Below, one piece after another: positions 1 through 13,062 of a DNA stretch of 64,000 nucleotides (position 1 is its first letter; each line of letters starts with the position of its first letter). The translations under genes were made by a program, and so were the position numbers. This DNA is from Apis mellifera (lineage: Eukaryota > Arthropoda > Insecta > Hymenoptera > Apidae). The stretch spans positions 4,275,001 to 4,339,000 of the forward strand of contig NC_037650.1 in the NCBI RefSeq assembly GCF_003254395.2, written 5' to 3'. A model generated the notes under the pieces. That model was not told where the DNA came from and did no database searches. It was given only the letters and a program-made list of their open reading frames with translations.

Positions 1-1729
1 GTGTATGTATAACAAAATATTCGGTTTTGTCGCGTAAAATCAAGTATTGAAAATCCAGTTTGGTGGCCGGCAGAGAAGTTTGCGGAGAGGACGGCAGAGG
101 ACAGAGAAATAGAGAAACCAGTCTGCGCGCTCGAAGAATACTGAATGTCGAGTGTTATTAATGCACGTGTCTAACGGCACTCCTGTCCGCGTGGTCGTTT
201 TGCAATCACTGTTGATACTCGACGGTCTGTCGCACCGACACCGAAAGGGAGGAGAGAGGGGGAGGGAAAAAAAAAAAAAAAACTGTACCCTTCTCTCCAT
301 CAAACGCGTTCTACGAACCTGGTCGAAATATGATCGACATTCATTAATCTCGAATCGTTCCCATTCACCCCCTCCCCCCTCCGTAACGAGTTCACCTTTC
401 GCGCACAAAGGAGTAGCAACCCTCGACGTCGCGGATTCACGGAGCGCGATTAAACCATCGCGTCTTCGACAATTTCGACGAGATCGCAAGACGACTCTCG
501 ACCCCGCCTTTGTTCGCGTTTTATACACGCGCACATACATATATACCTGGATTTACACGGATAAAAGTTTAAGGGTTGCCGTTTCGTTAGGAAAGAAGGG
601 GGAGGGAAAGAAAAAAATCTCGATCCATTCGTTCCGTTTTCGCGCCACCTCGATCCTCGCGTCCTTGCCACTTTTTTATTCGAACGGAACGGGGCGCAGA
701 GGCGATGATATATATTAAAGAGATGCTTTTCGGCAATAAACAATCGGCCGCAGGCAGTTAGCAGGAGCATTAGGGTGAATTATTCCGGCCACCCAGCGTA
801 AAAAGTCTCATGAATCACGGGAATCATGGGCTTTTTGCCCCTCGTTCCCGGCATAGGATCTTGTTTCTCGCCGTGTGGAAGCGTCCAGACTACTACGTCT
901 TCATTTTGTAGACACGACAATCTCGTATATCTCTTTCTCTCTCTCTCTATGCGTCCCTCGACCAATCCTCGAGACCGATTAACTGCTATCCCTCTTCCTC
1001 GTCGTAATCCGGGTTTGTCGAAAAATATGACAGCGAAGCGATTACTATCGCCCATCGATCGATCGATTTGGCCTCTTCGAAGCCCCATTCCTCGAAAGCA
1101 ATTGAGAGATCGTTGCGAGATCGCGGCGAGAGAGGGGAGGAAGGCGTACATCCACTCGCGAAAGACGAAGACAGAAGAGATGTACGTACGTGGACACGAT
1201 GGAATAGGAGGAGGAGGCATCGTTCATTCGAATTACCCGGAGACGGTTCTTTTTCATTACGGTAAGAGCCGATTGCATTTTTTTACGTCCCTCTGCGGCA
1301 AGATGAGGGGGCGGGGTGGAGGAGGGGTGTCCAATCCGGAGAATCATGTGGAAAGAGGGCCATCTAATCACTGGTGTTCCCGGCAATCGTGTCCTGCGTC
1401 CGCCTCCCTCGGCTTCCACCACGGCTTCGCGACCCCTCTTCGCATCTTGGACGCAATCCTGGCACAGAAAAGGAAGGAGAGGAGAGGAACGGCGGAAAGG
1501 GAGATGTCCCTTCTATTCGAGGGCCGTAGGGACACCATCTCCTCCATTTCTTTCCCTTCCTTTTTTTACACTTCTTCTTTCTCTCTTCTCTCCTCCCTCT
1601 TCTTTTCTCCTCTTCACGAGAGATCGCCCCCATCTCCCAGGATAGCGAGATCCCCTTCGATCGGCCAGCTTCGCAACCTTCGGCCAGCGTAATTAAACCT
1701 CGATTGAAAATTAATCATCGCGGATCGAT

Positions 1730-1760
1730 TCCGTTCGCGGATCGTGAACTCGCGAACGGA
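1730..1760. repeat. Perfect 10-bp inverted repeat
   Basis: The arms TCCGTTCGCG (1730-1739) and CGCGAACGGA (1751-1760) are exact reverse complements around an 11-nt loop, so either strand can form a hairpin. No U-run follows, so it does not look like a pol III terminator. Function unknown. Confidence 0.6.
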
Positions 1761-2825
1761 GAAAGAGTTGGGGTCCGAAGATTGAGGCTAAGGGGAAGAG
1801 GAAGGAGGCATCTTTTGATGTAACCGCGCATTTTCTTCCCTCCTCCCCTCGTCGTACTTTCTCCGTTATAAGCTCCTTATGCTAATTATCTCGCGGCCGT
1901 AGAATCATTATTTTCGCGTCCCCATCGAATCGTGGGTTTCCCTGCGATCTCCTTCGCTACGTGCCAATCTTTTTTCAACTTACTCCTCCTCCTCCTCATC
2001 CTCGTCGCTCGCCTCTCCCTCCCCGTAAGAGGATCATTTCGTCGGTTTATGACGAGCCGTTGAACGAGAGGAACCGTCTTCGGGATTACTTGTATCGCGA
2101 CCAAGATCTTCGCAGGGGCATCTTCGATAAAATCCATCTGTGGAGGAGGGCGGAGAAGGTTGGAAGAGAGAAGAGGCAAAAAAGATCGTCGAAACGGTGG
2201 AAGGAAACGGAACGTGTATTTTTAAGCTTATAATTGGGATCAATCCCGATCCCGCGTTAACGATGACCCTCAACGATGTTCGTTGAACGTGTATTATTTA
2301 AAAATCCCGTGGAAAGGGGAAATGGGATAGCCTGAGCCTCCGAGCCATCGACAGATTCGCCAAGAAATCCTCGCGATTACCGGCGGCCGGTGCCGGGCCA
2401 ACCGAAGAACAAGACGAAATTAAAAATCCTGCAATTCGAGCTTCCGTGTCGGCCGACACGGAAGGAGAGGGGGAGGGAGGAGACTTAAAAATCCAGGATC
2501 CCGGTGCCACTTAACGGAGAGCGGGAGGGTAAATTGTCAGCCGGGACAATTCGACGAAATCACCGATCAGAGCGGAGCTCCTTATTTCGACGGGGAGCGT
2601 CCCCCTCCGTCGAACGTTTCACGGAGGAAAAGAATTAAAGTCTCGCGCTGGTCAACCAGTCTCTTTCTCCTTTCTTTTCTCTCTCTCTTTCTCTCTCCTA
2701 ACCGATTCCCTTGGCGCAGACACGGGAGTCGAGGCAAGCAGCCAGCCAACTTCCTCCTCCCTTCCTTCCTTCCTCCGCCGAGGAAATCCCAATAATCCAC
2801 GATGAGACACAGATTGAGTCTCTCC

Positions 2826-2935
2826 GGGAGAGACGTTGGAAGAGAAAGAAAAAAAAAGAAGAAAAAAAAGAGAGAAAAAAAAAAGAAAAAGAGGAAGAAG
2901 AAGGAAAAAAAAGAGATAGAATGGAAGAAGCGGTG
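2826..2935 (+). repeat. Long purine-only (A/G) tract
   Basis: About 110 bases almost purely A and G, mainly AAG/AAAG/GAA units. It produces artefactual Lys/Glu-rich frames on the plus strand and Phe/Ser-rich frames on the minus strand. Low-complexity DNA, not coding. Confidence 0.85.
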
Positions 2936-4879
2936 GATGGAAGAGGGTGAAGAAGAGGGTGGCGTAACGGGAGAAGAAAATTGGAATCCTTCCGGGACGA
3001 AGGATGATAAAATTGCGGATGGCCAGGTGTTACCGTAATCCGGATCGAGACGAGCAACGGACCGTCCGAGGATGCTACGCGCACACACACCTGCAATCAC
3101 TTTGTACGAACCGAGTATCCTATACCCGTTTCCTTGTTCCCGCCTAGCTCGCGTCCTTCTTCCCCCGCCACGTGGGATTAGAGAATCGTCTCGGTTTTGG
3201 CTCGGGAAAATAGAAGAGGGATTCGTTTTCGCTACAAACGCGCCCCAAAATTCTCCCTCCTCCACGCGATTTCAAATCGTTTCGCACCTCTTGCTCCGAT
3301 TAAAATCAGATAAAAAACTATCTAATTTCGCAATGCTCGAAGAATTTTGAAAGAGATTCTTCGAAGATTTTTGATCCAGCAATGCGAATTTGAAAGAATT
3401 TGAAAGTCGCTTGAACGATCGATTTATAGAAAGCGCGTCCCTTGATCGTTCGGAGACCAATTTGCCTCGATAAATGTATCAACGCGGAGAATAGCGAATA
3501 AAAAGAAGGAAGGAAGGAAATCTGTAGCAACCATTAGATCGTTATCGAAGCAAACTGGTATCGAGGCGTGGAACTTTAATTCCGAGGGAACTTATTACGC
3601 TATCCGTGCGTATAAATCCTCGACGGGGAGGAGGACAACGATACGCGCGCCGATTTAAAAAAAGACGCGATCTCGTTCGGCCCGCTAACGGGCGGCGATT
3701 ATTCGGATTACTCCAGCTGCGAAGGACGAGCAGGACAGCGGCGAGCATGCTTCGTAATTTGTTTCGAGATCTGTATCTTCGAGGCAGCAGGTCCCCGAGC
3801 GGCTACCGTCGATAGATATTTTCTCGGAACGATTCCAGATACGACTTTACGAAGGAAACGAAGGAGGGCGTATCACGAGTGGGAGAGTACGACGACCACG
3901 CGTGTTCCCGCGGCATGGAATCCGTTCGCGGTGGTAATCCATTCATCGATCGACAAAGACGATCTCGAGTTCGTTCTCTCGCTCAAGCCGCCGAGGTTGG
4001 TTCGAGGGACGGATTATTTCCGCGAAAGAAAATCACGAAAAAAAGGGTAGGGAGATAAATTGGGGATAAAATTCGTGTGTCCACACGAGGAGAAGAAGAA
4101 GAAGGAGGAGGAGGAGGAGGTTGGAGAGGAGCGGTCTTTTCGCGAACGAAGCAGGCAAGATCGGGTCCTGTATCGTATATCGCCACGTATCGCATCGAAA
4201 GATCGGTGTAAGCCGGTAGCGGTCGGTTCTCTCCTCTCCCGGGTCCGGAGAGAAGCAGAGAGAAGCAGCCAGCACCGCCACACTCGATGCGCACAATTAA
4301 TATCGGCCCGTATCTCTGATCTCTCATTATTACCTGGTGGTTGGCGGTGTGTGAGGGTGTAGCCGTTCCCGCAGGAACCAGCCTCTCGGATGTCGGAGGC
4401 ACGGGTGTGTGTTGGTATCGGCTACCGTACACCCCGGGACACCAGAGTCGGCCATGCATCACCCTAACGAGCCGGGCATCGCGTGCCGATCTGTATTAAG
4501 GATTTATAATCCTCCGGACGCGGGAGAACTCCTAATGTCCCGGCTGAGCGAGAGATATTTGCCTATAGCCTCGCACGATCGCGTTCCCTCGCGGCTTCCA
4601 CGTCGCGGAGTGACGCCCTCCTCTTCCAACTATTGTAACAGCCGCTTCTCTCTCTTTCTCTCTTCTTTCGCGATCGAGACGTCCGCCCGTCATCCTCGAT
4701 CTCCTCGAAATCGAGATTCTTCCGTTTTTTCTTTTTTTTTTTAAACGCCGATTCTATGAATTCGAAGGAAGAAGATCCTCCCTCCTCCTTTTCTTTTTAG
4801 AATATCTAACTAGCCGACGCGCATATATACATATGTATATATATATATTCGTATACATTGTCTTTGGCTAAACACATAT

Positions 4880-5350
4880 TAATTAGACCCGCCGCCAGCA
4901 GGAAGACATAACTCGTGGAGGGATGAGTGGAGGGCGACGTGGTCGCGGTGCGGTACCCGAGTGTCGTGTTACGTCTACGGTGCGCGCCGTTTCCTCGGCT
5001 ACCCCACCCGGTCGGTCGTCGGGCCGACCGACCCGTGGACCGCGATCGAGGACCCGCGGGTGGCCCCAACCCGGCCACGGGATCGTAGGCACCGTACGTG
5101 GGCTCGGAAGAAACCGGGCACGACGCTACCGGCGCATTAATAACACTGGTAGCCGGTCATATGTTAAACGTCCACCCTGTTATGCGCGCCGCTACTGCCA
5201 CCGTCGGTGGGTCAGATCCACGGGAGGGGCAGGAAAAAGGAGGAAGGGGGGACAGGATGCCGTAGGTACGTTTTACCTACAGCGACGTGCCTCTTCGTGC
5301 AACGTGGCTGCGGCGCGGATCGCCTCCTCCCGATCTACCTGGACCTCCCC
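4880..5350. promoter_or_regulatory. CpG-dense GC island, possible promoter or enhancer
   Basis: The block is clearly richer in GC and CpG than its surroundings, with many CGG, CCG and ACGT words, and follows an AT-rich strip at 4825-4880 (TATATA words and TTAATTAG). No splice-supported coding exon was found in it. Such islands in bee genomes often accompany unmethylated developmental regulatory DNA; that reading is inference from composition only. Confidence 0.3.
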
Positions 5351-6600
5351 CGCCTCCCCCTTTCTTCCGCTTCTTCCGATTCGTAACCGTATCTTTCTCT
5401 CGTAGCATTTTCTTTCACAAACGTTGACGGGACGAAGGAGCCCTCTTTCGAGCGGTATTTCGTGTTTTCCCGTTCGTCGTCGATTATTTTCTTTTTGGAT
5501 TTTCTTTCTTCTTTTTTTTTTTTCTTTAGATTGCGATCGATTCGAAAAATCAGTCAGATTTGATCGTGTGTTCCAGGTATCGATACATGTGGAAGAGGTT
5601 CGACGAGGATCGACGCCCGAACGTTTCCTCCTGGGATTCCTGTTATTCCACGGGAAATTAGGGAACATTAGGAGGAGTTAATAGTTCATCGGTGTCGGCG
5701 AGAGGCGAAAGACGATGATGGCCGGATGATGATCTGTCGGATCAACATGAGACGAACGACCACGTGTTTTTTCACGACCGTCGATCTGTGATTGCGATTA
5801 ACGCCGCTATTATTGTGATCCGTCCAACGGCGAACAGTTATCATTACAGGGGAGGGGAGGGGAGAGGGTGGAGGGGGGCAGGATTCACGATTATCATTAT
5901 CAACGGCGCGGCAAATGAGAGCTGCCGGTTGAATAATTCATGCGCCACTCACGACTTGCCCGTTCCTCTTTCTCTTTCCACTCGTTTCTTTTTTTTTTCC
6001 CCTTTTTCCCTCTCCCCTTCTTTTTCCTCTTCTTTTCGGTGAATTCCGCGAGCGCAAATGAGAGAAAGTACGTCGTACAAATGAGGGGGTGGGGGGGCCC
6101 CGAGACATGGTGGCATAGTGACTGTACGCATCGTTATAAATCAACCGTGTGTGCGAGGATAAATCGCGATGTTACCACGCTGTTTTGTCGCTCGTCCGCG
6201 TTTCCCCTCGCATTGTCTTCCCCTCCCCGCTGTTTCCTCCGCGTCTCCACCGATTTTATTTCGCCGAGAAATAACGATATCTCGTAAACTAAACCTGTGG
6301 TGTTTTCTGAACGAACGATGCTTGGGGAAAAAAAAAAAAAAGAAGAAAAAGGGGGAAAGAAAAAAATTATCGAGGAAAAGAAGGAAATTACTCGATGGAA
6401 GAAATATAATATCTTGCATCCCGAGATTGAAATAATAAAAGGAAATTTTATATAGAGGAAAGGGTATAGAGCGGAGGGAGGATAGCCGACGGTTTATTCC
6501 TGTCCTACCCGCTGCCTTCTTCTAGCGTTTTCTCGTTAATTATTCCAAGCGTGCGCGTATGCCGCTGGAATATACGCCGCGCCTCCTCCTCGCAGCGTGA

Positions 6601-6813
6601 CGCTCGTAGCGTGCAACAGAGAGACGCACGCGGGCACACGCGCGGCTTAAAAGAATCGCGATTTCGCGTAGATTGAGATGGTTGGGTGAATAAAGTGGTA
6701 TTGGCGAAAACGACATGTGGTCTTGATTTATTCCTTATTCCTTCGCTTCCAAGATTCCCAAGACGATTCCCTTTCGGAGGGAACCGAAGTTGCGTTGCAA
6801 GATGATCATCGAG
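6601..6813 (+). other. Candidate exon ending in a consensus splice donor
   Basis: The sequence GAG|GTAAGTTTG at 6811-6819 is a near-perfect 5' splice site on the plus strand. Just upstream an ATG at 6802 is in frame with the junction (Met-Ile-Ile-Glu, phase 0), and a second frame is open from about 6688 to the junction. The preceding 200 bases are CpG-rich (6560-6655) with a TTAAAA motif near 6648, which could be a promoter. No protein homology can be claimed; an untranslated first exon is equally possible. Confidence 0.3.
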
Positions 6814-8967
6814 GTAAGTTTGTATCTAGCCGAGCCCTAGCTCGGAACTGTCTCAACCGTGCCGCGGGTCGAGGCAATAATTAATAGTCACGGTCGAATC
6901 GCGTTTTGGAAAGAAAACGGTGGACATTCCTGGACCCCCCGAGCTCCTTGGATCCAGCAACATAAATAACGGAAGACGGAACCCGCGGTGGGTCTTCACG
7001 CACCAGGAGGAGTCCTTAAAATCCGACGCGCTCCTCCCTCGATTAATTGCAGGAGATCCCACCCCACACCCCGCCACGATTAACCCTTCGCCATATTTCC
7101 TCGCATTCCTGATACACCTTCTTCTCCTCTTCCGATTGTGCTTCGTTCTCCTTCTTCTTTCTTCGTTTTCTCGATCTTTTGTTAATATCGTTATTATTTT
7201 TTTTTTACGTGGATCAATTCGTGGAAAAAGGAAGAAGAAAGGGGCGAGAGAGAAATGTACGGTACAGATTTTAAATTGGACGTGAAAATGGGCTGACGTG
7301 TAGAGGGCATAAAACTCGAACACGAGAGGAGCAAACGTTATTTTTCACCTGACGTTGATAGCATTATCATACACGTCGAGAGAGTTTCAAGAATTGGCGG
7401 AAGTATCGTCGAATATACCGATGATGTCTCGGCCGTTCTTTGCCGCTGAATGGAGAGCGGAAGTCGGTAAATTTATGTCTGGAATTCGTTTACATGCACG
7501 CGCATCCGTTTCGAGCAGATAAGGGAGGGGGGAAAACTTGAAAGGAAAGTTTCGACAATGGGAAATTCTTTAATATTTATCGAAGTATTTATCGTTTATC
7601 GAACGGCGAGACAAACGGGTGTGATCTCGATCTTTCTTCTTCTTTCATTCGTGGAAAGAAGATTCGATAAAGGGAAAGAAAACAAGAAGAATAAACTCGA
7701 ATAGAAACGATGCCCCTCTCTCGAGTTTCGAAGGAATTTTTCAATTTTATCGCAACAGTTCGGGCAGGGAACGAGCAGATGGGTGCGTGGAAAGTCCGTG
7801 TACCAACAGGCGGAAATAAATCGTCGGTGGTTAATAAGCTGACGCGTTGTCTTTCTGATTTATGTAGCCCGACGCCTCCTCTTCGGCCGGTAAATTGCTA
7901 CACGCATATACGCGTGTACGGGCGGCGTAAACGCGTCCTGTAAGGACGCAACACAACGGGGGGACACGCGGAACGTGATCAGAACACCGGTATCCTGGAA
8001 GCTGTTACGTTGACACGATCCGGTTGGCCTCGTAAATAACGGTAGATCGATATCTGATATACACGTATACGCCGGTATATCGCGCCGGTGACAGTTTTTG
8101 ATTTAAGGAAAAACCTGTGGCGCCAATTAACCGTACGGGGATCGTTTATCTCGCCGGCCTTCTCTTCTCTTCGTTCCGTTTCGTTTTCCCTCTCCACGCT
8201 TTATTAATAATTGTTTCCATATCCGTACAAACCCTCCACTTTCTACGTTTTTTACTTTCCCGATTAATCCAATTCATCACGCGTTAAATCACGAATAATA
8301 TTCACGGAGATTCGAATTATTTTAAAAGTTAAAAATTGAGGAGGGATAAGATTGAGAAAAAGGAGAGGATTGTTATTTCGAATGTAATCCATCTGACGGA
8401 CTATCGCAATCGTTAACCGTGAAATTAATAACTGTTCATATTTCACGGTTTTATCTAACGCATCGGCCATTTATTAACCGCGCAAGAAGGGGTGCATCGG
8501 AGGTTAATCAACTTAACGAGTTTGTTGATGGACTGGGCCGGTGGACTTCGATAAGTTCGCTAATGGCTCGCGCCACGATGCTCCTCGGCCACGGTCAATT
8601 AAGCCCATAAAAACGTTTCCGTATCTTTCCTATCGCTCACGGCCTGGTCTATCTGGAATAGGAAAGGACTTTTCCTACGAATTTTCCAAAGAGGTTTCTA
8701 CCGAACCTTCATTAATTGCTTAATTGCCAGTAGCCGTCGAAGAATAGCTCGCGTCTATCTCACCCTCTAATGCGTGTATAATATATATAACCTCGTACGA
8801 ATTTTTGAAATGGAAGCAACGCGATGGATCGATACTCGAGGCCATCAGCCGGCAAACGTTATGGATCTTTACTTGGCACCGAGTCGAAGGTGTCGATAAT
8901 TGCTTAATTGACGGCAGTCGCCGATAACCGATCGAATGGTAACTATAATAAGGCAAGGATAAAAGGA

Positions 8968-8989
8968 AAGAGAGAGAGAGAGAGAGAGG
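8968..8989 (+). repeat. (AG)n microsatellite
   Basis: An uninterrupted AG dinucleotide repeat of about eleven units, followed by further purines. Simple-sequence DNA. Confidence 0.9.
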
Positions 8990-9117
8990 GAAAAGAAAAA
9001 AGGGATCCACGTCGTCGTATCGATGGCCCCGAAGAGACGAGGTGCGTACACGGCTGACGTGTCTTTTCTCCCGGTGAACAAGGCTTCGTTGTGAGGAGAG
9101 GTGTTCCTCGTAGCCTT

Positions 9118-9245
9118 TCTCCTTCTTCTTCTTCTTCCTCCTCCTCCTCTTCCATCCATCCGTTCCTCACCGTCCAATATCCACTTGGTATTCCTCTCCT
9201 CCTCCTTCTTCTTCTTCTTCTTCCTCCACTTCTTCTCCTTCTCTA
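9118..9245 (+). repeat. (CTT)n/(CTC)n pyrimidine tract
   Basis: Two blocks of CTT/TCC trinucleotides, about 9118-9150 and 9197-9245, separated by about 45 mixed bases. All frames through it are homopolymeric (Leu, Ser or Phe on plus; Glu, Lys or Arg on minus), so it is not coding. Confidence 0.85.
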
Positions 9246-11069
9246 TTCGGCGGGGCAACCGGAGAAGAGATATTAGAGATGGCAGATAGCTTTATTAAAG
9301 GTGAGACGATGCCAACGAGTCGGTCGCTTTGATCACACGAATTATCCTCCTCGACTCCTCGACTTGGCTCTTTGCTTCTCGCGACGCATTCGATTGTCCC
9401 GATTCGTTTTCCAGCTTGTTTCTCTCTCTCTAGGAACGTTTCTCTCATTATTTCCCTCTGCCTTTTCCTCCTCTCGCATTTTGGATGATTAATTTCATTC
9501 TTCCCTCTCTTCTAAACTTTCTTTAAAAGGGGTATCGAGAAAAAAGGAAGAGAAGATCGATGACGAAGGGCGAAATATCGCGGAATATTCTCGCAGCAAT
9601 GAAACAGCCGGAATCGATCGTAAGTGGAATACTTGGAAAGTGATGGGCGATGATTTCGATAGGCTGGCCGATCAGTAACAGGAAAGCTGGTGCTCGAAAC
9701 CACTCTCGAGCGTCTAAACACTTAAATCGTTTTTTGCCAGCACCGGACCGTTCCTAATTTAATCGAAGGCGTGTCCAGAGATCTGATCGTGGTATTTATG
9801 TCCACGCACCATTGTCCGCGCGTCATCGCCATTATGGACAACGGCTATGAACGGCTCGCCCCGCGTTCACGTCCGTCTTGGTGTCAGAATCCTCCAACGA
9901 AATTAGATCCCCTCCGTTTTGTCCGTTTTCATCCTTCTTCCCTGGCCACGGTTAATTACGCCGCGTTATCGCGTGAACTCGTCCACGAGGCGCTCGTCCG
10001 CCACGTTTTGGACCACGTCTTGACGACAATTCTCGTCAAATTAACGCGAAATCGCGGCATACGAAAGGGATTAATTCTCTTCTTCGTTACAAACATATTT
10101 TTATTCTCTGTCACGATCTTACGAAAGCGTGGAAATTGGACGAAGAGAAAGAAGAAACCTAACCTAATTATACATATTCATTTCTCGAAGCAACGAAATT
10201 TAAATATTCACACTTTTCTAATCCTTCTCTTCCATATCTTTATCATTTATTTATCCACTCATTCATTCATTTTCTCCTTTTCTCCTTCTTTCTTCCCTCC
10301 CTCTCCTATTTCTTACTCAATCACGTTTCTCCATCATATATATATATGTTCTTCATCCGCGTATTGGCGACGATCCCGCGTACCGATCGTTTCGTGGCTC
10401 GAATTGTGCTGCCTCGCCTCGCGGTCTGACAGCCGGCACGTCATTACACGATGACTCGACGATCGTCGGGGTATAACGTGGAGAAACAGAGACGAAGCGC
10501 GAGGGAAGAGCGGGTCTCGACCGGAGGGAGGAGAACGGATGATAGGTATGGCATGCACGAAGTTCGGTTCCTTCTCCTTCTCCAACGGGAACTCGAAAAA
10601 CCTCGTGTATATATATATATACCTGACCAGCGTCCAGGAAGATGCGGCCGTGTCTCGATAAGATTATTGCGCGATTAATGCACGATCACGGGGGAGAGGA
10701 GGGGATACAATTAATGGATCCGTTACTTTCACGCTTCTTTTATCCCATTTTCTTTCCTGTCTTTTTTTTTTCGATGTTGTATTATTTTTAAATTGTTCTC
10801 AATTGTTTCTAAACGCGAGGATCCACGTGGACAGTGGAATTTGAACCGGGTTTTTAAGAAGAGAGACGCGTCGAATGGAAGATGCGAAAAGAAAGAAGGG
10901 AGGAAGAAAGAAAGAGAGAAACAAAACGCGGATTAATTCGAAGAATCGATACAACTGCGAGATACGGACGAATGCAATTTTGCAGCGCGAGGATAGGAAA
11001 GATGGGACGGTTTAGGCGGTGCAATTCGAGGCGTCCGAGGAATTTTATTTCGTTCACGATCCTGTGCAG

Positions 11070-11150
11070 GAGGTGATCCTGCGTAGTCATCGGCTACCTG
11101 GCTGGCCGGAGCTTGCCAAGGAACCGGCCGCGAGGTGTGAAGCCCGGCAG
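11070..11150 (+). CDS. Candidate 81-nt in-frame exon, unknown gene
   Basis: The block is bounded by a 3' splice-like site (TGTGCAG at 11063-11069, modest pyrimidine content upstream) and a strong 5' splice site (CAG|GTAAGC at 11148-11156). It is 81 nt, a multiple of three, and has one frame with no stop: 27 residues starting Glu-Val-Ile-Leu-Arg and ending Glu-Ala-Arg-Gln, phase 0 at both ends. I do not recognise the peptide. It could be a small cassette exon of a gene spanning the GC-rich half, an untranslated exon, or chance. Confidence 0.3.
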
Positions 11151-13035
11151 GTAAGCCAATCAAAACATCTTATTAGGAAAACGAAATGAGAAGGAGGGGG
11201 GGAGGAAGGATGTGAAATATCTATGCGATCCTCGCGTGTTATTCGGATTGACCAGAAGTAAAAATGTCCAATTAACCGTGCAAAAGTTTCAATTTCGAAA
11301 GAGCGTGTTTCGAAACGGCGCTTGTCGGAATAATAAGTTTCGCAACTCTCGTGTTTTCCCAAGAAATTTCCCAACGATAATTATAAAGTATAAGTGATCG
11401 ATGATCAACGCCTCTCAAACTTCTTTTTTTCTTTTCTTCTCCTTCTTCTTCTTCTTTTTTCTTTTTTCCCTCCCACTTGGCGCAACGCAGACGTGACTGG
11501 CATCGAGAAACTTGGCGAACGATAGCGAAAACTGCTGAGACCCGTGTTAATCGACGAAACTTTGAGCAACTGCAGAAACTGTCGCGAAGAACTTTGAAAG
11601 ATAAGAAGACGGCCCAAGCATTTTCGTGAATTAATTACACCGTTGATGAGAACCCGATGCCCTTAGATATTAATCATCCTCGCTTCCTCTTTCTTATCGT
11701 ACTTATCCTCTCTCTCTCTCTCTTTCTTTCTTTTCCCGACGTAGCGGCGAAAAAAAATGGGAAGAAAAATGGGAACGCGCGTTATTTACAAACTTTCTTT
11801 CCAAGTTTTCGTTCCCTGATCACACAAGTTGCGGAGTATATATATATCGATACATCGATACCGCGACTCGTACCGTTAATTCGTTGGAAGAAGGAAGGAA
11901 AATGATCCGGAAAATTCCACGGAGGATACAAGTCTAAATCTTTCCAAGTTTTCGGGAAAGTTGGGAACCGCCACCCTTGCTGGACGATCGAAGCGAGAGA
12001 AATTGTAGGAAAAAGCAGCGGCGTGGAATCTTGAAAAATAATGAAAATGGAGTCGCGTGGAAAAGCGGGAAAAGCGGGGGGGGTGAAAGAAGACTTCGAA
12101 ACGACCCGAGGGGAGGAGAGGGGGAGAAAAATCCGGGGAAGATGGAAGGAAGGCGGTGGGGGAGGTGGGGCGCGTTACTCGATGAAACTGGAGGCAGTTT
12201 GCTACATCCACCACCACCGTATTTTCTCTCTTCTTGCGAACGTTACTAATTAATTACTGTGATTAATCAGAAAAGTTCGTAATTAGAAAGTTTCTTGGGG
12301 AAATTAAAATGGCGGGGAGTGACGGAGCGAATAGTCTCGAGTCGCTTGCCTCCGGGCTGCCGTGGCCCAAGACCAACATCGCGAGAGTTTCCAATAAACT
12401 CATTAATTAAGGTGGATCGCCTCGCAGCGTTCGCAAGAAAGAGGGCGAGGATGTGGAACATGATAAAAAGGGCGGCAAGAGGGGAGGGATCGGTCGGAAA
12501 CGGATGTCTCGACTGTTTCTATTTTCTTTTCCAAAACTTTCGGCCAAACTTTCTCTCCTCTCTTCCCATCGACCGCCTTCTTCTCGTTTCCACTCGGCGA
12601 GCATGATCGTAATTACGCTATTTCGCCTTACATCGAGTAACGATTTCTTGGAAACGAACAATGACAACGAGGGAGGGAGGGTAGGGAGAGGGAAGGCTTC
12701 GTTCTAGCTTCGCGGAAAAATCCTTTGATTTCGGAATTTCGTTAAAAAATCGACGGCAGAGAGTGCGAGGCCCTCTACGAACGCGAATATCGTCGCCAAC
12801 GACCGCACGTTCTTTGTTCGTTTATTTATTTACTCACGTGTGAAAGGATGTCGTGGTTAAACAGGAGCGTTTTCGTGACACGCGAGCATCTCCACCTCGG
12901 TTATTGCTTTTGCACCGGCAGGGAATTCGGTGGTTAAACGCAGTCACGCGATACCCAGCCCTTGGCGACGTTGGCGACCACTTAGATAAACCGGATGTTA
13001 ACTCGAAAATTCTGATAATGAATTAGAAAAAAAAA

Positions 13036-13062
13036 AATAAATAAATAAATAAATGAATAAAA
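13036..13062 (+). repeat. (TAAA)n microsatellite
   Basis: About six tetranucleotide units with one substituted copy, preceded by an A-run. Simple-sequence repeat. Confidence 0.85.

Larger units (their letters stand above)
1..6600. other. GC-rich, CpG-rich non-coding stretch
   Basis: No open frame here resembles a known protein; the long frames are arginine/serine/proline-rich, overlap on both strands and look like by-products of low stop-codon density in CpG-rich DNA. Homopolymer and purine/pyrimidine tracts are frequent (near 270, 1555-1610, 2826-2935, 4085-4120, 5990-6040). An inverted repeat lies at 1730-1760 and a CpG-dense block at 4880-5350, listed separately. Most likely intron or regulatory DNA of a gene outside the window. 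Confidence 0.6.
6814..11069. other. Non-coding stretch with microsatellites
   Basis: GC-rich DNA with no recognisable gene. It holds a GA repeat (8968-8989) and a long pyrimidine tract (9118-9245). A weaker donor, AAG|GTGAGA, lies at 9300/9301 after a short in-frame ATG (9279), too little to call an exon. The 227-codon frame at 9771-10454 has no conserved features and is probably chance. Confidence 0.55.

Noticed and set aside
152..718. 188-codon open frame near the left end, overlapped by a 166-codon frame on the other strand
   Set aside because: Arg/Ser-rich, crosses a poly-A tract and homopolymers, no domain; long frames are expected by chance in CpG-rich DNA with few stop codons.
2582..3265. 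227-codon open frame, minus strand
   Set aside because: Its centre is the complement of the purine tract (poly-Phe/Ser), which makes it an artefact of low complexity.
9771..10454. 227-codon open frame, plus strand
   Set aside because: Second half is a pyrimidine-rich Phe/Ser/His/Ile run, no recognisable domain and no supporting splice sites.
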